Below, piece after piece: positions 17,721-25,916 of a stretch of DNA of 64,000 bases. Positions within the stretch are counted from its first letter, which is position 1; each line of letters begins with the position of its first letter. Origin of the DNA: Verrucomicrobiota bacterium. GTDB taxonomy: Bacteria > Verrucomicrobiota > Verrucomicrobiia > Verrucomicrobiales > Akkermansiaceae. The notes under the pieces are model-generated. The model was not told the origin of the DNA, searched no databases, and worked only from the letters and a program-made list of their open reading frames with translations. Both the position numbers and the translations under genes were made by a program. The DNA is taken from contig JAPLUI010000165.1 in NCBI GenBank assembly GCA_026397725.1, positions 1 to 64,000 on the forward strand. Reading direction: 5' to 3'.

Positions 17721-19216
17721 CGTTGGTCGGTGATGGCCTGGGCACGGGCGCGGAGCGCCTTGCCGGCGTGTTTGCGATCATCAAAGTCAATGCTGTGATG
17801 CGCGAATTGCTGGGTGGTTTCATGGCCTTTTCCGGCGATGAGGATGAGGTCACCCGAGAGGGACGCCTGCACGGCGGATTCGATCGCTGCGGCGCGATCC
17901 GGAATGCTGAGGAAGTGGGTGCCACCGATGCCCGTCTCGATTTCGCGGATGATGGCGAGCGGGTCTTCGGAGCGGGGGTTGTCCGAGGTGATGATGCAGG
18001 CATCGCTGTGGCGGGCGGCGGCGGCGGCCATCAGCGGGCGCTTGCCACGGTCGCGGTCGCCCCCGCAGCCAAAGACGGTGATGAGGCGGCGAGGATTGAG
18101 TTCGCGCAGCGTGCGGCAGGCGTTTTCCAAGGCGTCCGGGGTGTGGGCGTAGTCCACGAACACCGTGGCTCCCCCGGCATGGCCAACGATTTCCATGCGC
18201 CCGGGGACTTGCGGAACCGTGGCCAGCGCGGCCACCGCATCCCGCAGGCGGATGCCGCAGGCACTCGCGGCGGCCAGTGCGGCAAGCAGATTGTACACGT
18301 TGAAGCGCCCGATGAGCGGAGCGCGGACCAGATAGGATTTGCCTTTGGCCGACAGTTCAAACTCCATGCCGCGGGCGTTCTGCCGGAGATTGTTGGCGCG
18401 GAAGTTGCAAGGCACGGCGAACCCGTAGCGGAGCACTGGCAGCTTGTTGTGCAAGGCCCGGGCCAAGGCCGCGCCGCAGGCATCGTCGGTGTTGATCACC
18501 GCCACCGGCCTTTTTCCGCGGGGCTCGGCAGCCAGCGCGTGGAACCACTCCGCCTTCGCCTGGAAATATGCCTCCAGGGTGCCGTGGTAATCGAGGTGGT
18601 CCTGAGTTAGATTGGTGAACACGCAGGCATCGAAGCCGAGGGCCGCAACCCGTTGCTGATGAATGCCATGTGAGGAAACCTCCATCGCCACGCCGCGGCA
18701 GCCGTGCTCGCGCATGCGGGCGAGCAGGGCGCAGACTTCGAGCGGGCCGGGAGTGGTGTGGCGTGCGGGTTCCAGGGTTTCCCCATCATCGACGAGGATG
18801 GTGCCGAGCAGTCCGGCGCGGTGCCAGACGGCCTTCATCAGATGATGGAGCAGGAACGCCGTGGTGGTCTTGCCGTTGGTCCCGGTCACGCCCACCAAAA
18901 CCAGGTCGCGCCAAGGCTGCCCGGTCATCGCGGAAGCCAGCGCCGCGAGCGCCGCGCGAGTGTCGGGAACCTGCAGCCAGGTGATCGCGGGTGGCAGGTC
19001 GGCGGGCGGTGCGGTCTCTGCCAGAATGGCGGCCACGCCGGCGGCGATCACGTCCGGTATGAAGCGGTGGCCATCCGTGCTCGTGCCGCGGATGGCGGCA
19101 AACATCATCCCCGGCCCAACCTCGCGCGACGAGGCCGTGAGCGCGGCAATCTCCAGCTCCAACGATCCGGCGATCGTGACCCGGGCCAGCCTGGTGGTTA
19201 GATCGCGGAGGGTCAT
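17708..19216 (-). CDS. murE: UDP-MurNAc-tripeptide synthetase, meso-DAP type
   Basis: 502 residues. ATP loop VGVTGTNGKTTTAFLL near 110; substrate loop TSDNPRSEDPLAII, where DNPR is the motif known to select meso-diaminopimelate over lysine; and the carbamylated-Lys region typical of Mur ligases. The peptidoglycan is therefore probably of the DAP type. It overlaps ftsI by four bases (ATGA) and murF by 13. Confidence 0.93.
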   Translation of the reverse strand: MTLRDLTTRLARVTIAGSLELEIAALTASSREVGPGMMFAAIRGTSTDGHRFIPDVIAAGVAAILAETAPPADLPPAITWLQVPDTRAALAALASAMTGQPWRDLVLVGVTGTNGKTTTAFLLHHLMKAVWHRAGLLGTILVDDGETLEPARHTTPGPLEVCALLARMREHGCRGVAMEVSSHGIHQQRVAALGFDACVFTNLTQDHLDYHGTLEAYFQAKAEWFHALAAEPRGKRPVAVINTDDACGAALARALHNKLPVLRYGFAVPCNFRANNLRQNARGMEFELSAKGKSYLVRAPLIGRFNVYNLLAALAAASACGIRLRDAVAALATVPQVPGRMEIVGHAGGATVFVDYAHTPDALENACRTLRELNPRRLITVFGCGGDRDRGKRPLMAAAAARHSDACIITSDNPRSEDPLAIIREIETGIGGTHFLSIPDRAAAIESAVQASLSGDLILIAGKGHETTQQFAHHSIDFDDRKHAGKALRARAQAITDQRCNL

Positions 19217-21165
19217 TGGGTGGTGGTCTTGGCAAGGCGTGCTGAAATCGGTTCGGTGGGCTCCAGGTTCAGGTGCGCGGCCACCCGTGAGGCGATTTTT
19301 GCAAAGGTGGGTGCCGCGATGGTTCCGCCATAACGGGGGACCTTGGTGGTTTTCGGATCATCGATCACCACCACGCATACAAAGGCCGGCTCCTGCGCCG
19401 GCATCATGCCCACGAAGGAAACGGTGTAACTGTTAGGGAGGTAGCCGCGACCATGCGGGATGTGCCGCTTGGCGGTGCCGGTCTTGCCGGCGACCCGGAA
19501 GCCGGGCACGGCCGCGAGGGTGGCGGTGCCGCCTTTCTCGGTCACCTTTTCCAGGGCGGACAGCATTTGGGTGGCCACTCTCGGTCGGATCACGTCCGCG
19601 ACGATCTCGGGCGGATAGTCCTGCACGAGGGTGCCGTCATTGGCAATGAGCGCCTTGACGATCTGCGGTTTGAGGAGTTTTCCGCCATTGGCGAGCACGG
19701 AGTAGGCACAGGCCATTTGGAGGGGGGTGACGTTGAGCGAATAGCCATAGGCGGCCCGCGAGAAATCGACCGCGTTGCCGGTGTTGCGGGCGAGGCCGGC
19801 GCTTTCGCCATTAAGCAGGATGCCGGTCTTTTTGCCGAAGCCAAAGCGCTTGACGTAGTCGTAAAACCGTCTGGGGCCGAGTTGCAGGGCGAACTTGTAG
19901 GCGCCGATGTTGCTGGACTTCACCAGCACCCCCTCCAGCGTGAGCATGCCGTGTGGAAAATGGTCGGGAACCTCGATCTTCCCCGACACATACTTCCCGT
20001 TGTGGCAAAAGACCGAGGTGAACGGAGTGGCCAGACCTTCGTTGAGCACCCCCGAGGTGGCGATGATCTTATAGGTGGAGCCGGGTTCGTAAATCGCCTG
20101 GATCGCGAAGTTGAAACCGTTCTTCACGATGTCGTCCCTGCGGTTCAAATCGAAATTGGGGCGGCTGGCCAGCGCCAGGACCTCGCCGTTTCGCGGGTTC
20201 ATCAGCACCACCGCCGCCTGTTCCGACTTGAACTCCGCGAGCGCGGCGTCAAGCTCCTCCTCCACGATGGCTTGCAAGCCCATGTCAATGGTGAGTTGCA
20301 CGTTGAGCCCGGCTCGCGGCGGCTGCAGGCTGCCGGCATCGCCGGGCACCCCCAAACCCCTGGCGTCCCGCCGGTGCTCGCGCCAACCATCGCTACCGAC
20401 CAGATATTCCTCCATGGCACACTCGACGCCAAACTGGCCCACCACCCGCATCGGCGGCTTGCCGTTCTGGTCGGGTTCCTTGGATTCCTTGGATTCCTTG
20501 GATTCCTTGGATTCCCCGGTGAAGCCGGTGAGGTGGGTGGCAAGATTGGGTGAGCAATACCGGCGCTTGATCGAGTTCTCAAAGTCAAAGCCCTGGAGCC
20601 AGTTCTTGTCCACGGTGTCGCGGAGTTGGTCGGCGACGTCTTCGGGGATGTCCTTGGCAATCGGGACCCATTTGCCCGGGCTGTCTTCGATTCTGGCCCG
20701 GAGTTCATCGCGGCTCATCCCAAGCGGACGGGCCAGCACCATGATCGCATGGGCCAGGTGCCGCTCGACGATGACCTCGGCAGCCTCACTGTCGAGGATT
20801 TCAGCCCGCAGGCCGTTGATGCGGCGCATTCGTTTGGTGGCATCCAGGTCCTTCCAGCCGGGTCGGCGGCTCGCCTCTTGATAGGCGAGGCAGAAACTCG
20901 CCAGCTTCGGATCCAGCAGATGGTTCTTGTCCACAAACAAGGTGGCGACGGGGATGCTCTTGGCCAGCGGTTCCTCGTGGCGGTCAACGATCATGCCGCG
21001 AAGCGCCGGCAGGCGTTCGATCCGAGGCACCGCCTTGTACGAGCTGGCCGCATAGAGCTGGCGCCTGACCAGTTGGATGTGAATCAGTTTCACTGACAGC
21101 AAGCTGAGCCCGGTCACCAGGACCGCGCACAGCAGGATGCAGCGATATTGGAATTTGCGGTTCAC
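19213..21165 (-). CDS. ftsI: Division transpeptidase, class B penicillin-binding protein
   Basis: 650 residues. One N-terminal membrane segment (ILLCAVLVTGLSLLSVKLI), a pedestal domain, then the transpeptidase: SxxK Ser in YEPGSTYKI near residue 360, SxN in VKSSNIGAY, and KTG in VAGKTGTAKR near 560. No PASTA domain follows. It crosslinks septal peptidoglycan with FtsW. The start is GTG at 21165, three bases after the ftsL stop. A run of SKE triplets near residues 223-235 is encoded by a 9-base tandem repeat and is absent from typical family members, so that surface linker may vary in length. Confidence 0.92.
   Translation of the reverse strand: MNRKFQYRCILLCAVLVTGLSLLSVKLIHIQLVRRQLYAASSYKAVPRIERLPALRGMIVDRHEEPLAKSIPVATLFVDKNHLLDPKLASFCLAYQEASRRPGWKDLDATKRMRRINGLRAEILDSEAAEVIVERHLAHAIMVLARPLGMSRDELRARIEDSPGKWVPIAKDIPEDVADQLRDTVDKNWLQGFDFENSIKRRYCSPNLATHLTGFTGESKESKESKESKEPDQNGKPPMRVVGQFGVECAMEEYLVGSDGWREHRRDARGLGVPGDAGSLQPPRAGLNVQLTIDMGLQAIVEEELDAALAEFKSEQAAVVLMNPRNGEVLALASRPNFDLNRRDDIVKNGFNFAIQAIYEPGSTYKIIATSGVLNEGLATPFTSVFCHNGKYVSGKIEVPDHFPHGMLTLEGVLVKSSNIGAYKFALQLGPRRFYDYVKRFGFGKKTGILLNGESAGLARNTGNAVDFSRAAYGYSLNVTPLQMACAYSVLANGGKLLKPQIVKALIANDGTLVQDYPPEIVADVIRPRVATQMLSALEKVTEKGGTATLAAVPGFRVAGKTGTAKRHIPHGRGYLPNSYTVSFVGMMPAQEPAFVCVVVIDDPKTTKVPRYGGTIAAPTFAKIASRVAAHLNLEPTEPISARLAKTTTQ
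20476..20516. repeat. 9-base tandem repeat inside ftsI
   Basis: Four to five copies of TTGGATTCC in a row, read on the minus strand as Glu-Ser-Lys. The unit is a multiple of three, so copy-number change keeps the ftsI frame open and only changes the length of a charged linker in the periplasmic pedestal region. Confidence 0.85.
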
Positions 21166-21168
21166 GGG

Positions 21169-21504
21169 TTAGGGCATCGCGGAGGCCACGGCGCTTGGTG
21201 GGGAAGGATTGACTTCTTCGGGCAGTCCGACGGGAATCCGCCGCAACTTGGAGCCCGAGTCTTCGAGTTGCTTGCGGATGGCAAAGCGGTTGAGCAGATC
21301 TTCGCTGCGCATCTTGGTGGTGCTGATGTCGAGCTGCCATTTTTCGACGCGGTGTTCAATCGTGTCGATGTCCCGATTCACCTGGACCTGCCGGTTTTTG
21401 TAATAGGCGTGCAGGCTGCCACCACCGGCAACGATGATGGCTGCGGCAATGACGATGACAAAAGTCGAAAGCGGGGTGCGGGAGGCGGATTTCAGGCGGT
21501 TCAT
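21169..21504 (-). CDS. ftsL: FtsL-like divisome protein
   Basis: 111 residues: short basic N-terminus, one membrane segment (FVIVIAAAIIVAGGGSLHAYY, about 15-35), then a heptad-like coiled coil (NRDIDTIEHRVEKWQLDI) and a Pro-rich tail. Sequence conservation of FtsL is low, so the call rests on topology and on the position between rsmH and ftsI, where ftsL normally sits. The start codon is 4 bases from the rsmH stop. Confidence 0.75.
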   Translation of the reverse strand: MNRLKSASRTPLSTFVIVIAAAIIVAGGGSLHAYYKNRQVQVNRDIDTIEHRVEKWQLDISTTKMRSEDLLNRFAIRKQLEDSGSKLRRIPVGLPEEVNPSPPSAVASAMP

Positions 21505-21508
21505 GGCA

Positions 21509-22453
21509 TTAGTCTAATAACTGTGCAACCCGCAGTTTGGCACTGCGGGAGCGGGGGTTGCTGGCGGATTCTGCGGGAGTGGGTGCGATGGCCTTGCGGG
21601 CTAACAACCGGAACTGGCGCTCCGGGTTGGGGCGAGCCTCGGGCCAACCGGGGTCATCAATGAAAGGTGCGGTGTGTTGTCTGAGAAAGCGTTTCACAAT
21701 CCGGTCTTCCAGGCTGTGGTAGGTTAGGATCAGCAGCCGACCACCTGGCTTGAGCACGGCGGGAGTGGCGGCGAGCACGGCGGCCAGGGATTCGAGTTCC
21801 CGGTTCACCGTCATGCGCAGGGCCTGGAAACTCCGGGTGGCCGGATGAATGCGCCCGTGGCGCCCGATGGCCCGTTCAATGCATGCCGCCAGCTCGGTGG
21901 TGGTTTCAAACGGGCGCTCCGCGCGGCGCTTGACGATGGCGGCGGTGATGCGGCGGGCCTTGGACTCCTCGCCCACTTCAAACAACAAGCGGGTTAGATC
22001 GGCGGCCGACCAACCGTTGACGATGGCTGCCGCAGTGGATGGGTTGGATGGATCCATCCGCATATCGAGGGGACCTTCCCGCTGGAAGGAGAAACCGCGG
22101 GCGGCGGAGTCAAGCTGGCGTGAGGAAACCCCCAGGTCTAACAACAAACCGGTGGCCCGTTCGCCGCTCCGGATGGCCGGGAGGTCCGCCAGCCGGGAGA
22201 AGTTTCCCTCCCAGGTGTCAAGGCGCCCGCCGAATCCAGCCAGCCGCTCGCGGGTGTGGGCGAGGGCATCCGGATCGCGGTCGGTGCCAAGCACCCGCGC
22301 TCCGGACTGGAGAAATATCTCGCTATGTCCGCCGCCGCCGAGGGTGGCATCAATGATGAACGAGTCCGGGCCTGCGGCCATCCACTCCGCCACCTCCGCA
22401 GGCATCACCGGCAGGTGATAGTCGCCGGCCTTGCCGGGGGTGGCCACCGTCAT
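21509..22453 (-). CDS. rsmH: 16S rRNA (cytosine1402-N4)-methyltransferase
   Basis: 314 residues from ATG 22453. SAM-binding motif IIDATLGGGGHSEIFL near residue 30, LLLDLGVSSRQLD near 90, and the C-terminal LTYHSLEDRIVKRFL motif. The N-terminus YHLPVMPAEVAEW matches the usual family start, so I chose this ATG. The frame remains open for another 137 codons upstream through the tandem repeat at 22451-22769, giving a possible 451-residue extended form; the upstream residues do not belong to the family. First enzyme gene of the dcw operon after mraZ. Confidence 0.9.
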   Translation of the reverse strand: MTVATPGKAGDYHLPVMPAEVAEWMAAGPDSFIIDATLGGGGHSEIFLQSGARVLGTDRDPDALAHTRERLAGFGGRLDTWEGNFSRLADLPAIRSGERATGLLLDLGVSSRQLDSAARGFSFQREGPLDMRMDPSNPSTAAAIVNGWSAADLTRLLFEVGEESKARRITAAIVKRRAERPFETTTELAACIERAIGRHGRIHPATRSFQALRMTVNRELESLAAVLAATPAVLKPGGRLLILTYHSLEDRIVKRFLRQHTAPFIDDPGWPEARPNPERQFRLLARKAIAPTPAESASNPRSRSAKLRVAQLLD

Positions 22454-22769
22454 GAAAGTTGCCGACCGCCGCACCGGCAACCAGCCATGGGCGGTGCGTG
22501 CGGTCGGGCGATGAATTGCGGTGGCATGCACTGTCCCGAGTGTTTGCCGCCGCCCAGCCATGAAAATTTCCGATGGCCGCACCGGCAGCCAGCCAGCAGC
22601 GGTGCGGACCATCGTTTCAAAATGCGCAAGCGGCCCTGTCCCGGGAAACCGCTTCCGCCCAGCCATGAAAATTTCAGGACGCCGCACCGACAACCAGCCA
22701 GGAGCGGTGCGAGCGTCCGTTTGAGGGAACCCGCAGCCGCCTGTCCCGAGGCTTGCCGCGCGTCCGTGT
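22451..22769 (-). repeat. In-frame ~105-108 base tandem repeat between mraZ and rsmH
   Basis: Three units begin at 22451, 22559 and 22664 (spacing 108 and 105 bases, both multiples of three). Each contains a GCCGCACCG...CAACCAGCCA block and the sequence that, on the minus strand, reads as a Phe followed by the ATG used by rsmH (TTTCATG or TTTTCATGGCTGGG). Read in the rsmH frame the unit gives RTAxGWLPVRxxEIFMAGR. It fills most of the 443 bases between mraZ and rsmH; the remainder (22770-22896) holds nothing I recognise. Confidence 0.85.
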
Positions 22770-22896
22770 AATTGCCTGCCCCACCCGGCCGCATCAGCGA
22801 TGGCACGCATTGCCGCCATACTGCGGCTCGCGTCAAGTGCCAGGGTTGATGAGGGGTTCAGCATGTCAGCCGATGGGTGGGATGTGGGGAAATTGG

Positions 22897-23343
22897 TTAG
22901 AGTATGCCCAGGGTATCCTTCTGGTTCATTGCTACTTCTTGGTATTTGTCAAAGTGCGCCTTGCTCCACACTTCGAAATGCCCATGCCGGCCGACCAGCA
23001 TGATGCTGCTCTCCGGCTTAATATCGGTCTTTTCGCTCAGATCCTTGGGAATCAGCAGCTTGCCTTGGTCGTTGAGCGTCACTTCGCGGCATCGCATCGC
23101 AAGATTCCCGAGTGCCTCTCGTTTCTCTGCCTCATCCAGCTTGCTGGCTCCCACAATCGCCACCCGCTCCTCGTACGCCTGCTGCGTCAGCACCTTGAGC
23201 ATCGGCATCTCATTCGTCCGCGAGTACAGCAAATAGATCGTCTCATCGGGTGCCGGACGCCATGCCGGCGGTATCGCAAATCGATACTTCTGATCGACTG
23301 AATACGGCTTGAAACCCAAATATCGTTGAACGGTGGTACTCAC
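22897..23343 (-). CDS. mraZ: Transcriptional regulator MraZ
   Basis: 148 residues with two AbrB-like SpoVT halves: VDQKYRFAIPPAW (about 16-28) and LNDQGKLLIPKDLSEK (about 90-105). MraZ binds repeated sites upstream of its own gene and represses the dcw cluster in species studied; it is the first gene here as usual. The start codon is GTG at 23343. It is separated from rsmH by 443 bases, much longer than normal, because of the tandem repeat there. Confidence 0.93.
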   Translation of the reverse strand: MSTTVQRYLGFKPYSVDQKYRFAIPPAWRPAPDETIYLLYSRTNEMPMLKVLTQQAYEERVAIVGASKLDEAEKREALGNLAMRCREVTLNDQGKLLIPKDLSEKTDIKPESSIMLVGRHGHFEVWSKAHFDKYQEVAMNQKDTLGIL

Positions 23344-23480
23344 TTGCGGTGCCGAGGCATTGCCACGTGCACGAATGTACCCAAAGAGGCACTAAAGTGC
23401 AAATAAAATCCGTCTCGCCCGCAAATTTTTTTCTATTCGTTCAATTTCGTTAATTTCCAACGTCTTATGAGTTTTGTCGG
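23344..23480 (-). promoter_or_regulatory. Candidate mraZ/dcw promoter and operator region
   Basis: AT-rich upstream region of the dcw operon, in contrast to its surroundings. It has a dyad GCACTAAAGTGC at 23389-23400 (5-base arms) and an A-tract-rich stretch at 23425-23460. I could not find the spaced TGGG-type repeats typical of characterised MraZ sites beyond a single TTTGGGT on the minus strand, so operator identity is open. Confidence 0.35.
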
Positions 23481-24095
23481 TTCGGGTTCAAAGTGTGATT
23501 CATGGCCAAGTCCCTCTCGTTGAGTGATCTCCGGTGGTTTCATGGGCTCTTGCCGCCAGGTCCCGGCACCATTTTGATTTGTGAATTTCCGGCTGCAAGG
23601 CGGATGAATTATAAAAAATGTGCCCGGCTGGCCCCAGCCGATCCCCATCCGGGGGACGACCGCTTCCGTCCCGACGGGACCTGAATTGCCGCTGTGTTGA
23701 CGTGCCACGGCACAGTGTCCTGCAATCCCTGCATCAGCGCAAGCCCCGATTCACGATTTCACCTCGAATTTCAGCCCGGATTGCCAATTCGAGGCCTGGG
23801 TTCTTCCCGCGCGGGCGGCAGGCGTTTGCCATGGCCACTGGCCGTCCGCTCAAAGGCAAGAGCAAGACATGTCCCCACCGCGTCACTGCTGCCACCCGCA
23901 AACCCATGCGCCCCGGAGGTCGCTCCTGCTGCAAGATTTTTCACCACGGATTGCAGGCATGGGAAATCTCCTCGAGTGGCGAAAGCAGGCACCGTTTGAC
24001 GAGCCCAAGAGCGACCGCTCCATCGTGGCGTGGTTCGGCGACCTCAACCGGCTGGGCGTGGCGAAGCCGGACGGGCGGGGCCGCTGGCACGCGGG

Positions 24096-24215
24096 TTGCA
24101 GACGGCCATTCGGCGGCCCGACCTGTGACGGCTGGCACCCAACCCGCTCCTGCTCACCGTCATGGCGCTGGTGAGCGGGCCCACGGGCAAACGCCAGCGC
24201 CGGCGGGTGCTCCGC
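24096..24215 (+). pseudogene. Fragment of a NACHT-type NTPase
   Basis: Frame starting at 24096 reads LQTAIRRPDL, a TGA stop, then RLAPNPLLLTVMALV followed by GPTGK. The NPLLLTxxALV motif (24132-24173) next to an RPDL segment is typical of the helical region just after the NACHT NTPase domain, in proteins often used for signalling or phage defence. No intact domain surrounds it, and the stop splits it. I see no other recognisable gene in 23481-24311; one open stretch near 23959 (LEWRKQAPFDEPKSD) may be further debris. Confidence 0.45.
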
Positions 24216-24311
24216 ACCACTCCAAAATTCCGCCCTCCGCGTGAGACCACCCCGGAAAATCGAGGGTTCTCGGGTCCCCGAAAAATATTTTCACTTTTTT
24301 ACGATTTCTGT

Positions 24312-24339
24312 TTGACATGGCTGGGATAAGCGATACTTT
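24312..24339 (+). promoter_or_regulatory. Candidate sigma-70 promoter
   Basis: A perfect -35 box TTGACA at 24312-24317 is followed after 16 bases by TACTTT at 24334-24339, a partial -10. It stands out in a GC-rich region and lies directly upstream of a structured, terminator-ended segment, supporting transcription of a small RNA on the plus strand. Confidence 0.5.
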
Positions 24340-24344
24340 GCCCG

Positions 24345-24427
24345 CGTCGCGACGACTTAGGCGGTCCGACTGAGACGCCACTAAGGTTAATGGGTTTTCC
24401 TTGGGGTGATCAGTCGGGCCGCTTTTT
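24345..24427 (+). ncRNA. Candidate structured small RNA with intrinsic terminator
   Basis: No protein frame fits this segment. A 13-base outer stem pairs 24361-24373 (GCGGTCCGACTGA) with 24410-24422 (TCAGTCGGGCCGC) with one mismatch-tolerant G-U type pair, and is followed directly by TTTTT, the form of a Rho-independent terminator. Inside, CACTAAGG (24379-24386) pairs with CCTT...GTG (24399-24408), making a rod with a purine-rich bulge. A promoter-like TTGACA lies 30 bases upstream. I cannot match it to 6S, SRP, RNase P or tmRNA. It may be a regulatory RNA; the alternative is a mere terminator hairpin of a decayed gene. Confidence 0.5.
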
Positions 24428-24460
24428 CCTTGCAGTGAGGCGGAGTGGGCTCACCGACCG

Positions 24461-24655
24461 CTACGGGGCTGCCTTGGCGGTCGCACTCGCCAAGGCCATC
24501 GCGCCAAGGCCATCGCGCCAATCATAGCCGCTGACGAAGTTGCCGCCCGGCCAGCGGCAGATAGGTGCCTGAAGTTCCTTGAGCCAGGCGAGGGTGTCGG
24601 CACGCAGGCCCTCCACGTTGTCGGACGGCAGAGGGATGTGGGAGTTCTCGTATTG
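24461..24655 (-). pseudogene. Fragment of GH51 alpha-L-arabinofuranosidase
   Basis: The minus-strand frame from 24655 to a TAG at 24461 contains VEGLRADTLAWLKELQAP and RWPGGNFVSGYDWRDG, a signature of family GH51 arabinofuranosidases, which release arabinose from plant polysaccharides. An in-frame TAA precedes it and no start or remaining catalytic domain is present. Just after DWRDG a 16-base block (CGCCAAGGCCATCGCG type) is duplicated and the protein similarity ends. It is a remnant of a once complete ~500-residue enzyme. Confidence 0.7.
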
Positions 24656-24704
24656 TTAGATCGTGGTATTGCCGGGGCAAGGTTGCAGCCACGAAACACG
24701 TCGG

Positions 24705-25916
24705 TTAGTCGATGAGCATCGCCCCGAGGTGGGTCGGCAGGTTGCCGAATCGCTCGTTGCCGTCTGCGGTCACCCGATAGACGTTTTCGATCCGGATGCC
24801 GCCGACGTCGGGCAGATAGATGCCCGGCTCGATGGTGGTCAGCATGTCGGTTTCGCACAACTCGGTGGAATGGGCCCGCAGCCATGGGGCTTCGTGGATG
24901 GCGAGGCCGACGCCGTGGCCGACGCCGTAATGAAACTCGGGATAGCCGGCATCGGTGATGGTGTCGCGGGCGACGCGGTCGATTTCGCCCATGGGGGCGC
25001 CGGCGCGAAGGCGCTGGCTGGCGTGGTGCAAGGCTTGTTCGACGATCGGATAGGCTTGCAGCGCGAACTCGGGCACGCCGCCGGGGAAGACGGTGCGGGT
25101 GATGTCGCTGCGGTAGCCCGCGAGTTCGGCGCCCCAGTCGAAGAGCAGGGCTTCCCCGGCCACGATGCGGCGGTGACCCGGGGCATGGTGCGCGCTGGCA
25201 CTGTTAGGGCCGCTGGCGACGATGATGCCGGTTTCGGGAAAGCCTTGGCGGTCGGCACCGAGAGCCCACATGCGGCCTTTCAATTCGTTCGCGAGTTCCC
25301 GCTCGGTCCGGCCGATCAGCGCGGCGGCCCCCCCATGGAGCAGGTCGACGAAGGCTTGCTCGGCAATCCAGACGCAGCGCCGGGTGAGGGCAATCTCGGC
25401 GGCATCCTTCACCGCCCGTACGCCGGCCAGCAACTCGGGAACGCAGCCGACGGCGAGGTTGGCACCCGCCGCGTGACTGGTGAACCGGAGATAGGACTGG
25501 GCTGAGAGTTTGGCGGGATCGAGCACCACGGTGGCGAGACCGCGTCTTGTCAATTCGCCGATGACGAAGCACTCGAGATCGGGAAAATCCGTCGAGCGGG
25601 TTGACGCGAGCAGGATTTCGCAATCGACCGCCGCGGCCCGTACTTCGCTCACCAACATGTGCCGCGAGACGGCGAAGGTCCCCTCTGCTTGCAGCACCAG
25701 CCACGAGATGCCGTGGCTCGTGCCGGTTAGGTAATGGATGTCGCGCGGATCGCAGAGAATCACGGCGTCCACGCGGTGGTGGCCACGGCGGGCCGCCTCG
25801 AAGGCGCGGCGGCGGCGTTGCGGGAAATCCGGGGCATACAAGATCCCATTCACGGAGGGCTCGGTGAACGATTCGTGATCCGACCTCAGGGATGATCTGG
25901 ATGGGAGAGTAGGCAT
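24705..25916 (-). CDS. M24-family metallopeptidase (Xaa-Pro aminopeptidase-like)
   Basis: 403 residues from ATG 25916; further upstream codons are open but look non-native. The N-terminal creatinase-like domain (IHYLTGTSHGISWLV) is followed by the pita-bread catalytic domain. All five metal ligands are visible in order: Asp in LLFDWGAEL, Asp in RSDITRTVF, His in GVGHGVGLAIHE, Glu in TIEPGIYL, and Glu in GIRIENVY. It probably removes N-terminal residues before proline from peptides. It stands alone, with no operon partner. Confidence 0.9.
   Translation of the reverse strand: MPTLPSRSSLRSDHESFTEPSVNGILYAPDFPQRRRRAFEAARRGHHRVDAVILCDPRDIHYLTGTSHGISWLVLQAEGTFAVSRHMLVSEVRAAAVDCEILLASTRSTDFPDLECFVIGELTRRGLATVVLDPAKLSAQSYLRFTSHAAGANLAVGCVPELLAGVRAVKDAAEIALTRRCVWIAEQAFVDLLHGGAAALIGRTERELANELKGRMWALGADRQGFPETGIIVASGPNSASAHHAPGHRRIVAGEALLFDWGAELAGYRSDITRTVFPGGVPEFALQAYPIVEQALHHASQRLRAGAPMGEIDRVARDTITDAGYPEFHYGVGHGVGLAIHEAPWLRAHSTELCETDMLTTIEPGIYLPDVGGIRIENVYRVTADGNERFGNLPTHLGAMLID

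Noticed and set aside
23618..24244. 208-codon plus-strand frame
   Set aside because: Arg/Ser/Pro-rich, no motif, and it runs across the NACHT fragment in a different frame.
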